Shown: positions 10,201 through 17,560 of the stretch, piece after piece
Layout: each line of letters opens with the position of its first letter
How positions within the stretch are numbered: the first letter of the stretch is position 1
Virus record (IMG/VR): IMGVR_UViG_3300046001_006965
Span: 1-64,000 of that record
Reading direction: 5' to 3' (one strand)
DNA from: a virus
DNA: 64,000 nt
Notes under the pieces: model-generated
The model's input: only the letters and a program-made list of their open reading frames with translations
The model's database searches: none
What the model was told of the DNA's origin: nothing
Position numbers and translations under genes: made by a program

Positions 10201-10892
10201 GCAATTCCTCCCAAAACACCGAAAGCCCCCATAAGGTTTCTAATACCATCGGCCATTTTGGTAATCTTTGGATAATTACCAACTGATTTATGGAAATCAC
10301 CAACGGCTTGGTCTGCTTTACGAACACGAACATCCAATCTTCCAAACTCCTTTTCGGCCTTTTTAATAGCCTCGGTATTTTGATTTTCGGCACTTAATAA
10401 ATCAAGTAAATTTCTTTTGGCAATGGTGCGTTGCAGGTTCAATTTAGTGTAAGCAGTGGTCATTTTGCTGGACAAAATGGCCTGTTCTTTTGCTATTCTA
10501 TTATTCTGCTCATTGGCCAAACGTTCCTCGACTGATAGCTTTATATTTGATTTAGTTGCAGCATTTTTTTTGGCTGCAATATCCAAGGCCAGCTTCTCCG
10601 TTTTTAACTTTTCCTGTGTTATTTTCTGTAATTTAGTTTCTTCAACTTGCTCTTCTTTTATCAAAGAAATTGCTTTTTCAGAAATTAGCTTTACTTCGTT
10701 TTTTTGCTTGATGAACTCGGTTTGGTTTTCGCTTCGACGAAGTTTTACGTTTTCAGCATTCAGCAAAATAATGGTATCGACAAATTCTCTATTTATACCA
10801 ACTGCGCCTTCCATTATTTTCCTATATTCATCACCCCAACGCAAAGCATCGTCGGTAATAATATCTTTTCTGGTTATTGTACCTTCTGCCAT
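7263..10892 (-). CDS. Tail tape measure protein, TP901 family (left prophage)
   Basis: A 1209-residue tape measure that would set tail length and line the tail tube. The N-terminal 200 residues are coiled coil. The TP901 core lies at about residues 240-430, with the characteristic stretch 'GVADLSAITGATGKDLEYL' followed by alanine-rich helices. Residues 600-1010 are again long charged coiled coil, and a hydrophobic segment rich in Ala/Ile/Leu lies near residues 1030-1080, as in other tape measures that reach the host membrane. It is almost twice as long as the right prophage's tape measure, implying a longer tail. It overlaps its neighbours at both ends. Confidence 0.93.
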   Translation of the reverse strand: MAEGTITRKDIITDDALRWGDEYRKIMEGAVGINREFVDTIILLNAENVKLRRSENQTEFIKQKNEVKLISEKAISLIKEEQVEETKLQKITQEKLKTEKLALDIAAKKNAATKSNIKLSVEERLANEQNNRIAKEQAILSSKMTTAYTKLNLQRTIAKRNLLDLLSAENQNTEAIKKAEKEFGRLDVRVRKADQAVGDFHKSVGNYPKITKMADGIRNLMGAFGVLGGIALFASIMKNAFDTIKKFEQGVADLSAITGATGKDLEYLKNQAIELGKGTKGGAVAVVEAYKLIASAKPELLENVSALNQVTEAVLTLAQASGMEMPDAAIALTDAMNQFGADASQATVFVDALANGAKYGAAEIPQVTEALLKFGAVARTSNVSIQESTALVELLAENGLKGADAGTALRNVLLKISAPDALPKKAQEEFAKLGISLETLKDKSIPIQQKLEMLKPLMKDNASIVKIFGLENATAAMNVLGHTDRLKELTSKMNENGTATEQAKIRMDTLTGSMDLLESAWGSFVLSLSEKGNAGGNFLKFWVNDAIDTLSMLDDWFTTSAQKRERELAGIRKEGADSAIKNYADKNKRSLEDLQNVVAWNNAEIAENTRAALELEKINKKIAADDSFFNSGKRKKQIEDNQRKIAALNNKTVFAGAENKTVQGFIQQRTAKKVVDPTDPTVPKADNGAAEKAAKEALDRAKKLSDSLYELQKQRLERSIKINGEIAADDKLSDEVRIKALELVQTKEIDLAKLNEKHALDADKFVLAKDRMNANQKVVIVTEAENKIIDIKKKTAEDILKINQFDEAAYQKQLEDKVSKLNVEMNAELQAENEKFATLGDLEAMAQADREQAIEDHERKIFEIKKAYAIKTLKLQIANLEAELAANDLLPANEQISADKRQKIAETLSKVKLDLSEVEVSTSKNTSEKEVMTEREKTEKILEMSSALTGALTDLGNAVFERKIQNIQEEIDKNNEFYDMQMELAGNDERQKDLLQKEREKKNDELEKKKRKEQHKAAVFNKASAIAQAGISTALAVLAALSTQPFLPMGPAMAILAGVLGAIQIGAIIATPIPKYKMGRKGGPAEIAEVGDGFVHEVITSASGANARLTPNIPTLTHLNQGDIVHKSMADYQAYMRASILSGFQIEGRKMNDFQLMQNNDLYGKESLDVMKETLSVLKRQKNGSVINMPKLDINHHLWKMGNTNWSKN

Positions 10893-11479
10893 TATTTCTT
10901 GTTTTTAGCGTTTTGTTTTTCGATCGATGCAATTTTTTGTTTCACTTGGATTTCTAAGGATTTGAATTTCTCTACTGATACGGTGTAATAGTCATAATCA
11001 TAACCCAAAACAGAAGAGTAACTGGCCATTAGATTGATGATGGAATTATCTTTGTTTTCCGATTTTGACTCGTCAATTTTTGGAAGCCCCTGTTTGAGTA
11101 GGTTAATTTTCTGGACTATTCCCTTGCTTTCTCGTTCTACACGTTCCAAATCTTCATTGTAAAATTCATCCCTGAACCTGTATCCATAATCGCGAAGTAT
11201 CGCAATCAACTCGGGATAAACATCAAATTTCAAGGCTTCGATGATCAACTTTATTTCGAAGTATTTTTTATCCAGGTATTCGATTTCTTTTTCAAGATTG
11301 AATACTTTGTTGCTGTTCTGCTTGTTGTATTTTTGCTGGTATTCTTCGAACAATTCATTCCAGATGGTAAGTAATTCATCAAGATCAGTTTCTTCATCTG
11401 AAAGCAATGAAATATCGCCAGATTCCATTATTTCGGTAAAGGTTACCATTGGTAATTTTCGGAGCGTTTTGTAAATCAT
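10892..11479 (-). CDS. Putative tail assembly chaperone (left prophage)
   Basis: A 195-residue, acidic, helical protein placed directly upstream of and touching the tape measure gene, where tail assembly chaperones are encoded. It contains a long coiled-coil-like stretch at about residues 55-75 and ends in a lysine/asparagine-rich tail. I see no obvious second overlapping frame. The ATG overlaps the upstream gene's stop. Identity rests on position and size. Confidence 0.5.
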   Translation of the reverse strand: MIYKTLRKLPMVTFTEIMESGDISLLSDEETDLDELLTIWNELFEEYQQKYNKQNSNKVFNLEKEIEYLDKKYFEIKLIIEALKFDVYPELIAILRDYGYRFRDEFYNEDLERVERESKGIVQKINLLKQGLPKIDESKSENKDNSIINLMASYSSVLGYDYDYYTVSVEKFKSLEIQVKQKIASIEKQNAKNKK

Positions 11480-11925
11480 AATCCTATTTTTTGACGGTTG
11501 TTTTTCAATACAAATGGTAGAATTTTGGTATCAATAACATCTTTAAGGTTTTCGGATGTGAGTCCAAAAAGGCTGTGAGAAAGCCAATGTTTGCTGCTTA
11601 GAATATCATCGGTTTTGGGATCAGTAGAACCAAAGAAAAATATATTGTCAAGAACCGTTACATACCAACTATCCAACCATTTTCCTGTATCCTTTCCGGT
11701 GAAAGGTGTGCCCCATTCTTTTTCGCCATTTGTCAATATATCGGTTGCCTTGGAATAGAAACCAATTGCCTTTCCGTAAATATCCTGGCTGTCCTGATTG
11801 ATTTGTTTTTTGTTTAGTTCCACCATATACTCGCTTACGGTTTTGATGAACAGAAACAAGTCTCTGGCAATGATTTCAGAGGTTATGCTTTTCGAACGTT
11901 CTAATTGTTGATTGAATGTGGCCAT
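11476..11925 (-). CDS. Tail/neck protein, HK97 gp10-like candidate
   Basis: A 149-residue protein starting MATFNQQLERSKS. I chose the ATG at 11925 because a strong terminator hairpin (11934-11974) lies just upstream, which would be inside a longer reading. It carries 'WGTPFTGKDTGKWLDSW' near residues 70-86; a PF...DTG pattern recurs in phage minor tail and head-tail joining proteins of this phylum. It is overlapped by the next gene. Function is inferred. Confidence 0.5.
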   Translation of the reverse strand: MATFNQQLERSKSITSEIIARDLFLFIKTVSEYMVELNKKQINQDSQDIYGKAIGFYSKATDILTNGEKEWGTPFTGKDTGKWLDSWYVTVLDNIFFFGSTDPKTDDILSSKHWLSHSLFGLTSENLKDVIDTKILPFVLKNNRQKIGL

Positions 11926-11933
11926 ATTTTGTA

Positions 11934-11974
11934 TAAAAAAAGAGGCTAAACCATTGGATGATTTTAGCCTCTTG
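11934..11974 (-). terminator. Intrinsic terminator between tail tube and tail assembly genes
   Basis: On the minus strand a stem AAGAGGCTAAA pairs with TTTAGCCTCTT around a 12-nt loop and is followed by a run of T (complement of A 11934-11941). It lies between the 62-residue gene (11999-12187) and the next tail gene. It should reduce transcription into the tape measure relative to capsid and tube genes, matching the lower dose needed. Confidence 0.85.
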
Positions 11975-11998
11975 TTCAATAAATTGATCTCAATTTTT

Positions 11999-12187
11999 CT
12001 ACTGGTTCACTTCTATTTCTGCCGTTTTCTTGGTGGCAATCTTAAAAGCTTTTTTCAGTTCTAAAAGTCTTTCTTTTTCTGGAATTCCCTTGAATACCCA
12101 AGTGTTTTCGAACTCTGTTTTGAACTGATCAAACGTCCTACTGTAATTATCTTCAAACGTTATGCCTTTGTATTTGGCGCGTGGCAT
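11999..12187 (-). CDS. Small hypothetical protein after the tail tube
   Basis: A 62-residue basic protein (MPRAKYKGITFEDNY...) 3 bases after the major tail protein and just before an intrinsic terminator. It is therefore the last gene of the highly expressed capsid/tube block. No family is recognised. A small tail or assembly role is inferred from position only. Confidence 0.55.
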   Translation of the reverse strand: MPRAKYKGITFEDNYSRTFDQFKTEFENTWVFKGIPEKERLLELKKAFKIATKKTAEIEVNQ

Positions 12188-12190
12188 TTA

Positions 12191-13054
12191 TTAAACAGTT
12201 ATGGAAACTGCACCGGCACTTTCGTAAGTTGCTTCAGTCTGAATAACAACACCGTTTAAGTTGACAACGTTTCCAGTTACAAATCCTGTTCCTGTCAATT
12301 CATAAACACCGTTAGCATCGGCAGCCACAAATGAATGTGTCACGGCAACACCGGCAGCGGTTTTGAATGTTACATCAACAGTATCCAATGAAGTTACCGG
12401 ATCAAGTGCATCACCTGATAAAACCTTGAATTTAACTGAAGTTGCTGAAGAACTTTCAACCACTATTTTAGCATCGAAAATACCGTTCACTTCGATATGG
12501 CTCCAAGTTGGTTTGATGATTACAGCGTTTTTAGTTCCTTCGTTTTTATCTGCATAAATTAAAGAAACCGGAGTATGAGCTGGTTTGTCCGGCATTGCAT
12601 CCACACGCATTCCTACCTCAACCGTTACTTTTTGCCCTTTTACTTTTACGCCGTCAGGAGTAGTTCCCTTAACTTCTTGTGCATCGGTAAATTCATAAAC
12701 GCGCATCGTTTTTCCATGGTAGGATTCCAACGCATTATGAGAATTTACACCAATCATGCAAATAAAATTCCTGATTTTTTTAGGTTTCTTGGTCAAGTAT
12801 TTGCTGTTTCCTTCAAAATAGGCGGCGGCTAGATCAGCATTGGCCAATTCTTCCAACTCAAAAAGAGGAATTATTTTCTTTAAATCTACATCAGCCTTCC
12901 AATTGGCTAATGTTTTAGCAGCTTCTGCCGTGGCAAATTCCTGCTCATCAGTGGCTAATGCGTGGCGAATAGTAACTCCTTCTAGGAATTGATCGCTGGC
13001 ACCAGTGTTTTTATTGCCTTCACCTACTATGGTGAAATCGATTATTGTACTCAT
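12191..13054 (-). CDS. Major tail (tube) protein with C-terminal Ig-like domain
   Basis: A 287-residue protein. The N-terminal ~190 residues would form the tail tube subunit. Residues from about 195 to the end ('DAKIVVESSSATSVKFKVLS...') are Ser/Thr/Val-rich with short strands and look like an added Ig-like or BIG2-type decoration domain, common on siphovirus major tail proteins. Order (head connectors, this gene, terminator, chaperone, tape measure) supports the call. Confidence 0.75.
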   Translation of the reverse strand: MSTIIDFTIVGEGNKNTGASDQFLEGVTIRHALATDEQEFATAEAAKTLANWKADVDLKKIIPLFELEELANADLAAAYFEGNSKYLTKKPKKIRNFICMIGVNSHNALESYHGKTMRVYEFTDAQEVKGTTPDGVKVKGQKVTVEVGMRVDAMPDKPAHTPVSLIYADKNEGTKNAVIIKPTWSHIEVNGIFDAKIVVESSSATSVKFKVLSGDALDPVTSLDTVDVTFKTAAGVAVTHSFVAADANGVYELTGTGFVTGNVVNLNGVVIQTEATYESAGAVSITV

Positions 13055-13067
13055 GGTTTCTTTTTTA

Positions 13068-13598
13068 TTAGTTACAATTAAATGTGTATTTCAAATCTCC
13101 ATTTATCGAAAAGGTGTGATAAGGTTGCAAATCATTCAATTTGATGTTCTCAATGTTGAAGTCTTTCAGCACGTTTTTCAATCCTTTTTCAATTCCGGTG
13201 ACCTCTAATGCTTTTATTTTTTCGACTAGCTTCACGCATATATCCTGAACTTCTGAATCTGCTCTGTAGGTTGTATTGGCAAAACATTTGTTTAAATTCA
13301 ACATAAAAACAATCTTTACCTTTGCCGTGAACAACTTTCCTTCTTTGCTTATATGATTGTCATCATCAACAAAGAAAACATTTCCTCCAGGTGCGTTACG
13401 GTCATCATAAAAAACGCCTTTGCGTTCCTTGTTCGAAACGTGAACCTCCGGAACAAATGATTTTCCATCCTTGGCCAGTACTTTCTGAACCCTTCCATAA
13501 AAATCAACACCTACAAATCCCAAATGCAAGTTCAATGCATTCTGAATGAGTTGTATTTTGTGGTCAATTCCTTTGGCCGGATAGTTGTTGTAGTTCAT
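13068..13598 (-). CDS. Head-tail joining / tail terminator candidate
   Basis: A 176-residue protein between the connector gene (one base downstream of its stop) and the major tail gene. In siphoviruses this slot holds the head-tail stopper or tail terminator. It has a mixed alpha/beta composition and no membrane segment. I recognise no family with confidence; the assignment rests on gene order. Confidence 0.5.
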   Translation of the reverse strand: MNYNNYPAKGIDHKIQLIQNALNLHLGFVGVDFYGRVQKVLAKDGKSFVPEVHVSNKERKGVFYDDRNAPGGNVFFVDDDNHISKEGKLFTAKVKIVFMLNLNKCFANTTYRADSEVQDICVKLVEKIKALEVTGIEKGLKNVLKDFNIENIKLNDLQPYHTFSINGDLKYTFNCN

Positions 13599-13599
13599 A

Positions 13600-14181
13600 T
13601 TACCAGGGTTTGCCGTTTTTAACGGTTGGATTTCGTGGAAAGAGTATGTTTTGCGTTTTGGTGATCGCTGATTTCAGTTCGTATTTAATACCGGTGGCTA
13701 CATAAAAACCCCCATCGTTTCGAACACCTTCCAATTCAATTTTAAGGTTTTGGAAACTCAATTTGGCGTTACGTTCCAAAAGATTGTTTCTGCTGGATGA
13801 AATGAACAATTCCAACATTTTTACCGCGATACAATACCCAATGGCATCATCGAACAATCTTGGTTTTGCAATGATCAAAGCCGAATAATCAGTTTCTTCT
13901 ACATACATTTCGCTTTTGTCGAAAATGGCAGTCAAGACCTCCAACACCGATTGCTGACGAACAGAAGAAAGGAAGCCGTTGAAATCTACGGCCTCCATAT
14001 CTATTTCTGGAACTGCTGCATAAACATTTTCAACTGTAACGAGTTGGTGAAAAGAATTTACTTTTCTTGCTGAATCTGCGGTTAGAACCTCCTCATCTAA
14101 CTCGATTGCAAATGCAGTGTCTAAAGGTTTCTCCCAACCAATTCTAGTGTTTAATGATGTTATGCTTTGTCCGTTGTACAT
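13600..14181 (-). CDS. Head-tail connector candidate
   Basis: A 193-residue, largely helical protein immediately after the major capsid gene (one base apart), the usual place for the head-completion adaptor (gp6/gp15-like). It includes a run of hydrophobic helix around residues 110-130 and ends with a beta-rich segment. The function is inferred from order and size. Confidence 0.55.
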   Translation of the reverse strand: MYNGQSITSLNTRIGWEKPLDTAFAIELDEEVLTADSARKVNSFHQLVTVENVYAAVPEIDMEAVDFNGFLSSVRQQSVLEVLTAIFDKSEMYVEETDYSALIIAKPRLFDDAIGYCIAVKMLELFISSSRNNLLERNAKLSFQNLKIELEGVRNDGGFYVATGIKYELKSAITKTQNILFPRNPTVKNGKPW

Positions 14182-14182
14182 A

Positions 14183-15463
14183 TTATACTGATGCTACGAT
14201 GTTAGCTTCGAATACCAATATAGCTTCTTCAGACAATTTATTGATTGCTGTAAGTAAAGCGGCATCGGTTGAAGCGACAGTCAATTTAGTTGCTGGATAA
14301 GCCAATTTCAAGGCAGATGCAACAGATGCTTTAGTGTAAGAAACTGTTTCATACAAGAAGTTTGCATCACCCTCTGTTTGAACATCGGCAGCGGCTTCTT
14401 CAGTGTTTAGATAAAACAAAGACTCTACATTTTGAAGTACAGGAATAACAAGAGCTTCTGCCGCGGTTCTTTCGCTTACAGGATCTGTTGTACCATCTTT
14501 TTTAACTAAAATATAGCTGTTTGGTTCAGCATAAATAACACCCTCTTGTTTGTAGATTGATTCGGCTAATTTGCTATAAACCAATGCTCCAACCTTAACA
14601 CCTGATGTGAAAACAACCATGTTTGGAGTCCATCCTTTAGAAGTTGTTCTTTTTCCATCTTTTTCGTGATAAAAAGTACGGTCAACAATTCTTAAGTTAA
14701 GCTTAAAGTTTCTTTTTAGAACATCTCTAACCTGATCTTCACTAAGCGAAGGCACGTTTGTTCCAACAAAGTTTAAGCTAAAAGCAAATAGCTGTTTTAC
14801 TTGATCATTGTTTAAGATGTTATCAAGAATATCGCTATCCATCCATATCGTATCAGGATATTCGCCTTTTGATTTTGCATCTTTTAAAACTCTTTTTATG
14901 TCATCTATTGGCGTAGACGTAGGAGAGCTCCATTTGATAACTGATCCAAATTGGTTTGATAATGGAATGTTGTAGTTTATACGAATTCCAGTTCCAACAT
15001 TTAAAGCATCTTCAATCAAAGTGATGCCGCCTGAAAATCCTAACAAGTGAGCTTGTTCAATCTTTTCTTTGATACCATAAATAACGGATTCAGTATCGTT
15101 GAAAATCTTTTTGATAAACTCACCAATTCTTCCGGCTTTATTACTTAAATTAATTAAAGTATTCATTTGTTTTTCATTCAAAACATACTTTATTGCCATC
15201 TTAGGAATGTCTCCAGTTGCTGTTTTTAAAGAGCCTCTGCTTTTAATAGGCGCTGGAGAATCAAACGCAACAACATCTGCAGTCACTCTAGTGAAATTAC
15301 CGCTAATGGAAGCGTAGGTCATGTCATCTGAGTATTCCTCATCTAACATTTCGTCGTGTAGATATTTAGGCTCTTCTTTTGAACCGTTTATCTTTGCGTA
15401 AAAATATTTTGCAGTTGCTGGAAAATATTTAGTTACTAAATCTTGAAAAATTGACTTTGCCAT
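14183..15463 (-). CDS. Major capsid protein (left prophage), phage cap E-like
   Basis: A 426-residue capsid subunit. The region around residues 205-310 with 'DTIWMDSDILDNILNN' and later 'GWTPNMVVFTSGVKVGALVYS' matches the general pattern of the GpE-type major capsid family, where a conserved P-x-x-x-hhh...G stretch precedes the C-terminal A domain. It sits between a decoration-like protein and connectors, in the order decoration-capsid-connector. It is not similar in sequence to the capsid at 63238-64000, which shows two phages are present. Confidence 0.8.
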   Translation of the reverse strand: MAKSIFQDLVTKYFPATAKYFYAKINGSKEEPKYLHDEMLDEEYSDDMTYASISGNFTRVTADVVAFDSPAPIKSRGSLKTATGDIPKMAIKYVLNEKQMNTLINLSNKAGRIGEFIKKIFNDTESVIYGIKEKIEQAHLLGFSGGITLIEDALNVGTGIRINYNIPLSNQFGSVIKWSSPTSTPIDDIKRVLKDAKSKGEYPDTIWMDSDILDNILNNDQVKQLFAFSLNFVGTNVPSLSEDQVRDVLKRNFKLNLRIVDRTFYHEKDGKRTTSKGWTPNMVVFTSGVKVGALVYSKLAESIYKQEGVIYAEPNSYILVKKDGTTDPVSERTAAEALVIPVLQNVESLFYLNTEEAAADVQTEGDANFLYETVSYTKASVASALKLAYPATKLTVASTDAALLTAINKLSEEAILVFEANIVASV

Positions 15464-15464
15464 C

Positions 15465-15839
15465 TTAGTCTACTTGATTATGAATGCCTAAAAGTTTTAA
15501 TGCAGCAATTGAATTGGCATTAAAAGGATATTTAGTAGCATTGCTGTTAATAGTTCCTTGTGTCATCATACCTGTTGAAGGTTTTGATTTTTTAGTAGTA
15601 GAACGTACCACGCCTACCAACTTAGCGTATAAAGAGCCATCAACTGGTTGAGGCTTGTACACTGGAGCTTCGGCCGTACCGTCATTGATTATTCCGTGAC
15701 CGTTATAAATAACGTCGTCTGGAAAACCAGTGGTATCTAGTACTAAACCTCCCTCTTTACCGTGAATGTAGTGCTTGATTGCGGTATCATAACCGCCTTC
15801 AAACTCTTCTTCTGTTTTGCTTAAATCTAATGTCGCCAT
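15465..15839 (-). CDS. Head decoration-like protein
   Basis: A 124-residue, glycine- and serine-rich protein directly upstream of the major capsid gene, one base from it. Phages with GpE-type capsids often place a lambda gpD-like decoration protein here. It contains 'VDGSLYAKLVGVVRSTTKKSKPSTGMMTQG', consistent with a small beta-barrel. Role inferred from composition and context. Confidence 0.6.
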   Translation of the reverse strand: MATLDLSKTEEEFEGGYDTAIKHYIHGKEGGLVLDTTGFPDDVIYNGHGIINDGTAEAPVYKPQPVDGSLYAKLVGVVRSTTKKSKPSTGMMTQGTINSNATKYPFNANSIAALKLLGIHNQVD

Positions 15840-15868
15840 CGCTTTTTTTTTTAGATTATTAATTGTTA

Positions 15869-16504
15869 TTATTCATAAATCTTTTTGATGTCTTCAAGTG
15901 TAGGATCTCCTTTAGGTAATCCCATACCTGCGCCACCACCATAAACACTATTATCGGCATTTACTTGAACTAATTCAGAGTATTCAGATTCTAATTCTTT
16001 GATTTGATCCTCGATTGGAGTTTCAGAATTAACATCTACTCTGCTAACCCAACGGTCTTTTAATTCAGGTTTCAACCCTTTCAGGATGTCTGATTTTTCG
16101 AAAGACTGCAAGGCAGTTTGTTTTTTAGTTTGAAGTACGTTCCCAGATTCGATTGCCGTTACTTTTTCAAGCAATGCTTTGTTTGCTTCAACTAATCCTT
16201 TAGCCCATTCTGGAACATCTACTGGAGGTGTTGGCAGTTTTGGATCTTCCGGTGCTGGAGGGATGATAACTTTACCCGCTTTTTCCTCTAATGTTCTGAT
16301 TCTGTCGTCCTCACGGGCGATTTCTTCAAAAGCGTTAAAGTCGTTAGCTTGATTTAAAATTACATCTACAGCTGTGTCGTCTGCATCGTCTGCTGGCATT
16401 GGTGCAAGTTTAGCCGCGATTGCGTCTAGCCTTTTTTGAGATAAGTTCGCCTTTGGGAATAATGCCCTAAGTCGTGCCTTAATAATTTCTGGTTTAACTG
16501 CCAT
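15869..16504 (-). CDS. Capsid scaffold protein candidate
   Basis: A 211-residue acidic, helical protein starting MAVKPEIIKARLRALFP. I took the ATG at 16504 because the longer reading would run upstream of the late promoter at 16538-16545. Residues 55-105 are proline- and alanine-rich, followed by a charged coiled-coil-like segment and a glycine-rich stretch (GGGAGMGLP) near the end. As first gene of the capsid operon with no enzymatic motif, a scaffold is the best fit; no protease motif is visible. Confidence 0.6.
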   Translation of the reverse strand: MAVKPEIIKARLRALFPKANLSQKRLDAIAAKLAPMPADDADDTAVDVILNQANDFNAFEEIAREDDRIRTLEEKAGKVIIPPAPEDPKLPTPPVDVPEWAKGLVEANKALLEKVTAIESGNVLQTKKQTALQSFEKSDILKGLKPELKDRWVSRVDVNSETPIEDQIKELESEYSELVQVNADNSVYGGGAGMGLPKGDPTLEDIKKIYE

Positions 16505-16537
16505 AATAAAATGATTTAAATTGTTGATTTGTAATGA

Positions 16538-16582
16538 CAAATGTAATAAAATAATTCTCTTATTTAGAATCATTCTAAATAA
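16538..16582 (-). promoter_or_regulatory. Late promoter P2 with 23-bp palindrome
   Basis: The minus-strand -7 box TACATTTG lies at 16538-16545 and the palindrome TTATTTAGAAT / C / ATTCTAAATAA at 16560-16582, identical to the one at 1891-1913. The palindrome centre is 26 bases from the box (25 at P1), and no TTG stands at the -33 position. It follows directly on the terminator at 16596-16628, so it starts the capsid and tail transcript. Confidence 0.75.
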
Positions 16583-16595
16583 TAAATTTTAACAT

Positions 16596-16628
16596 AAAAA
16601 AACCACGTTATTTCTAGCGTGGTTTTTT
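16596..16628 (-). terminator. Intrinsic terminator before the capsid operon
   Basis: AAAAAAACCACG and CGTGGTTTTTT form a stem around a 10-nt loop with A/T runs on both sides. It ends the transcript of the terminase-portal block just upstream of late promoter P2. Confidence 0.85.
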
Positions 16629-16646
16629 ATACTAATTGAATCTTAA

Positions 16647-16877
16647 TTATTCTGCTTTTGTAAAATCAAGGTAATATTCTTTTCCCTCTTCGAAGAAATC
16701 TGCAGCTTGAGTTTCGTAGCTAATACTTAATGATACACTTCCAGCTGGCGTGTATTTTGCAAATGATTTGTTTTCATCGCTTCCTCCAATTACTGGATTA
16801 AGTGCAATTAGTTTTTGTTGATACTCTGGATCGTCCTTTACTGCGATACATTTGAACTTTGCTCTTACTTGTGGCAT
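16647..16877 (-). CDS. Small conserved-looking phage protein
   Basis: A 76-residue protein (MPQVRAKFKCIAVKDDPEYQ...) that is acidic toward its C-terminus and ends in 'FFEEGKEYYLDF'. It is the last gene before the terminator at 16596-16628. Its size and the strand-rich pattern suggest a small OB- or SH3-like fold, which I cannot confirm. Function unknown. Confidence 0.55.
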   Translation of the reverse strand: MPQVRAKFKCIAVKDDPEYQQKLIALNPVIGGSDENKSFAKYTPAGSVSLSISYETQAADFFEEGKEYYLDFTKAE

Positions 16878-16930
16878 AATTTATATATTTTGATGTTCCC
16901 TACTCGTTAGCTTTTCGGGTTCCGCTTTTT

Positions 16931-17209
16931 TTAATCAATTTTCCACCCCTGAAAACTCAACCCAAAGCGGGTGATTCCGTTGCGGTCCTGGTATTCGTTA
17001 CCTCGAACATTCACGCTCACTTTTACTTGCTCTCCAATTTGAAGGTTATTCAATAAATCCACTTTGTCCTTGATGAATTCTATTGGTAGTTTTTGAGGAT
17101 ATTCTGCATCCGTTTGAATTACTACAATTTGTTTTCTCATTTGGTTGGATCCAATAAGTTCTACTTCAGATTTGAAATACACTTTTCCGATAATCTCTGC
17201 TTTGTCCAT
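16931..17209 (-). CDS. DUF3127 OB-fold protein
   Basis: A 92-residue protein whose pattern fits DUF3127: 'RKQIVVIQTDAEYPQKLPIEFIKDKVDLL' followed by 'GEQVKVSVNVRGNEYQDRNGI' and a terminal 'SFQGWKID'. DUF3127 proteins are predicted OB-folds and are common in Bacteroidota phages and mobile elements, where a single-strand DNA-binding role is suspected. It is translated together with the HExxH protein upstream (one base gap). Confidence 0.8.
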   Translation of the reverse strand: MDKAEIIGKVYFKSEVELIGSNQMRKQIVVIQTDAEYPQKLPIEFIKDKVDLLNNLQIGEQVKVSVNVRGNEYQDRNGITRFGLSFQGWKID

Positions 17210-17210
17210 T

Positions 17211-17558
17211 TTACTTTTTGTTTGATTTATTATTGTTGTTTAAAAATTCATAAATTTTGTCAAATAACCAACCTGTTAAATATGCTTCAGGTTCGTCATT
17301 ATATCTATCTGAACTCATTGCACAATCTAAAAAAATGTAGTTTTTTAAATGTACAATTTCGTGTGCAATATTGCTTAAATGATTAGCGTCGGTGAAAGCA
17401 ACTACATAATGCCTATATCCTGCACCCTTCAAAGTGACTGCTCCAAAATCTTCTAGTGGCATAGTCTTATACTTTTTTTCAATAGCCTTTAAATCATCAG
17501 CAAGAATCATTGTGAGTTTTCCACAATAAATTGGAATTTCAATTATTTTAGATTTCAT
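17211..17558 (-). CDS. Putative zinc metallopeptidase-like protein (HExxH)
   Basis: A 115-residue protein starting MKSKIIEIPIYCGKL. The ATG at 17558 is chosen because the preceding gene stops at 17561. It contains 'NIAHEIVHLKNYIF' near residues 63-76, with an HEIVH zinc-binding motif, and a downstream conserved-looking 'NDEPEAYLTGWLFDKIYEF' supplying a candidate third ligand Glu, as in small phage 'gluzincin-like' proteins. Its place among packaging genes could mean head maturation, but a regulatory peptidase is equally possible. Confidence 0.65.
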   Translation of the reverse strand: MKSKIIEIPIYCGKLTMILADDLKAIEKKYKTMPLEDFGAVTLKGAGYRHYVVAFTDANHLSNIAHEIVHLKNYIFLDCAMSSDRYNDEPEAYLTGWLFDKIYEFLNNNNKSNKK

Positions 17559-17560
17559 AA

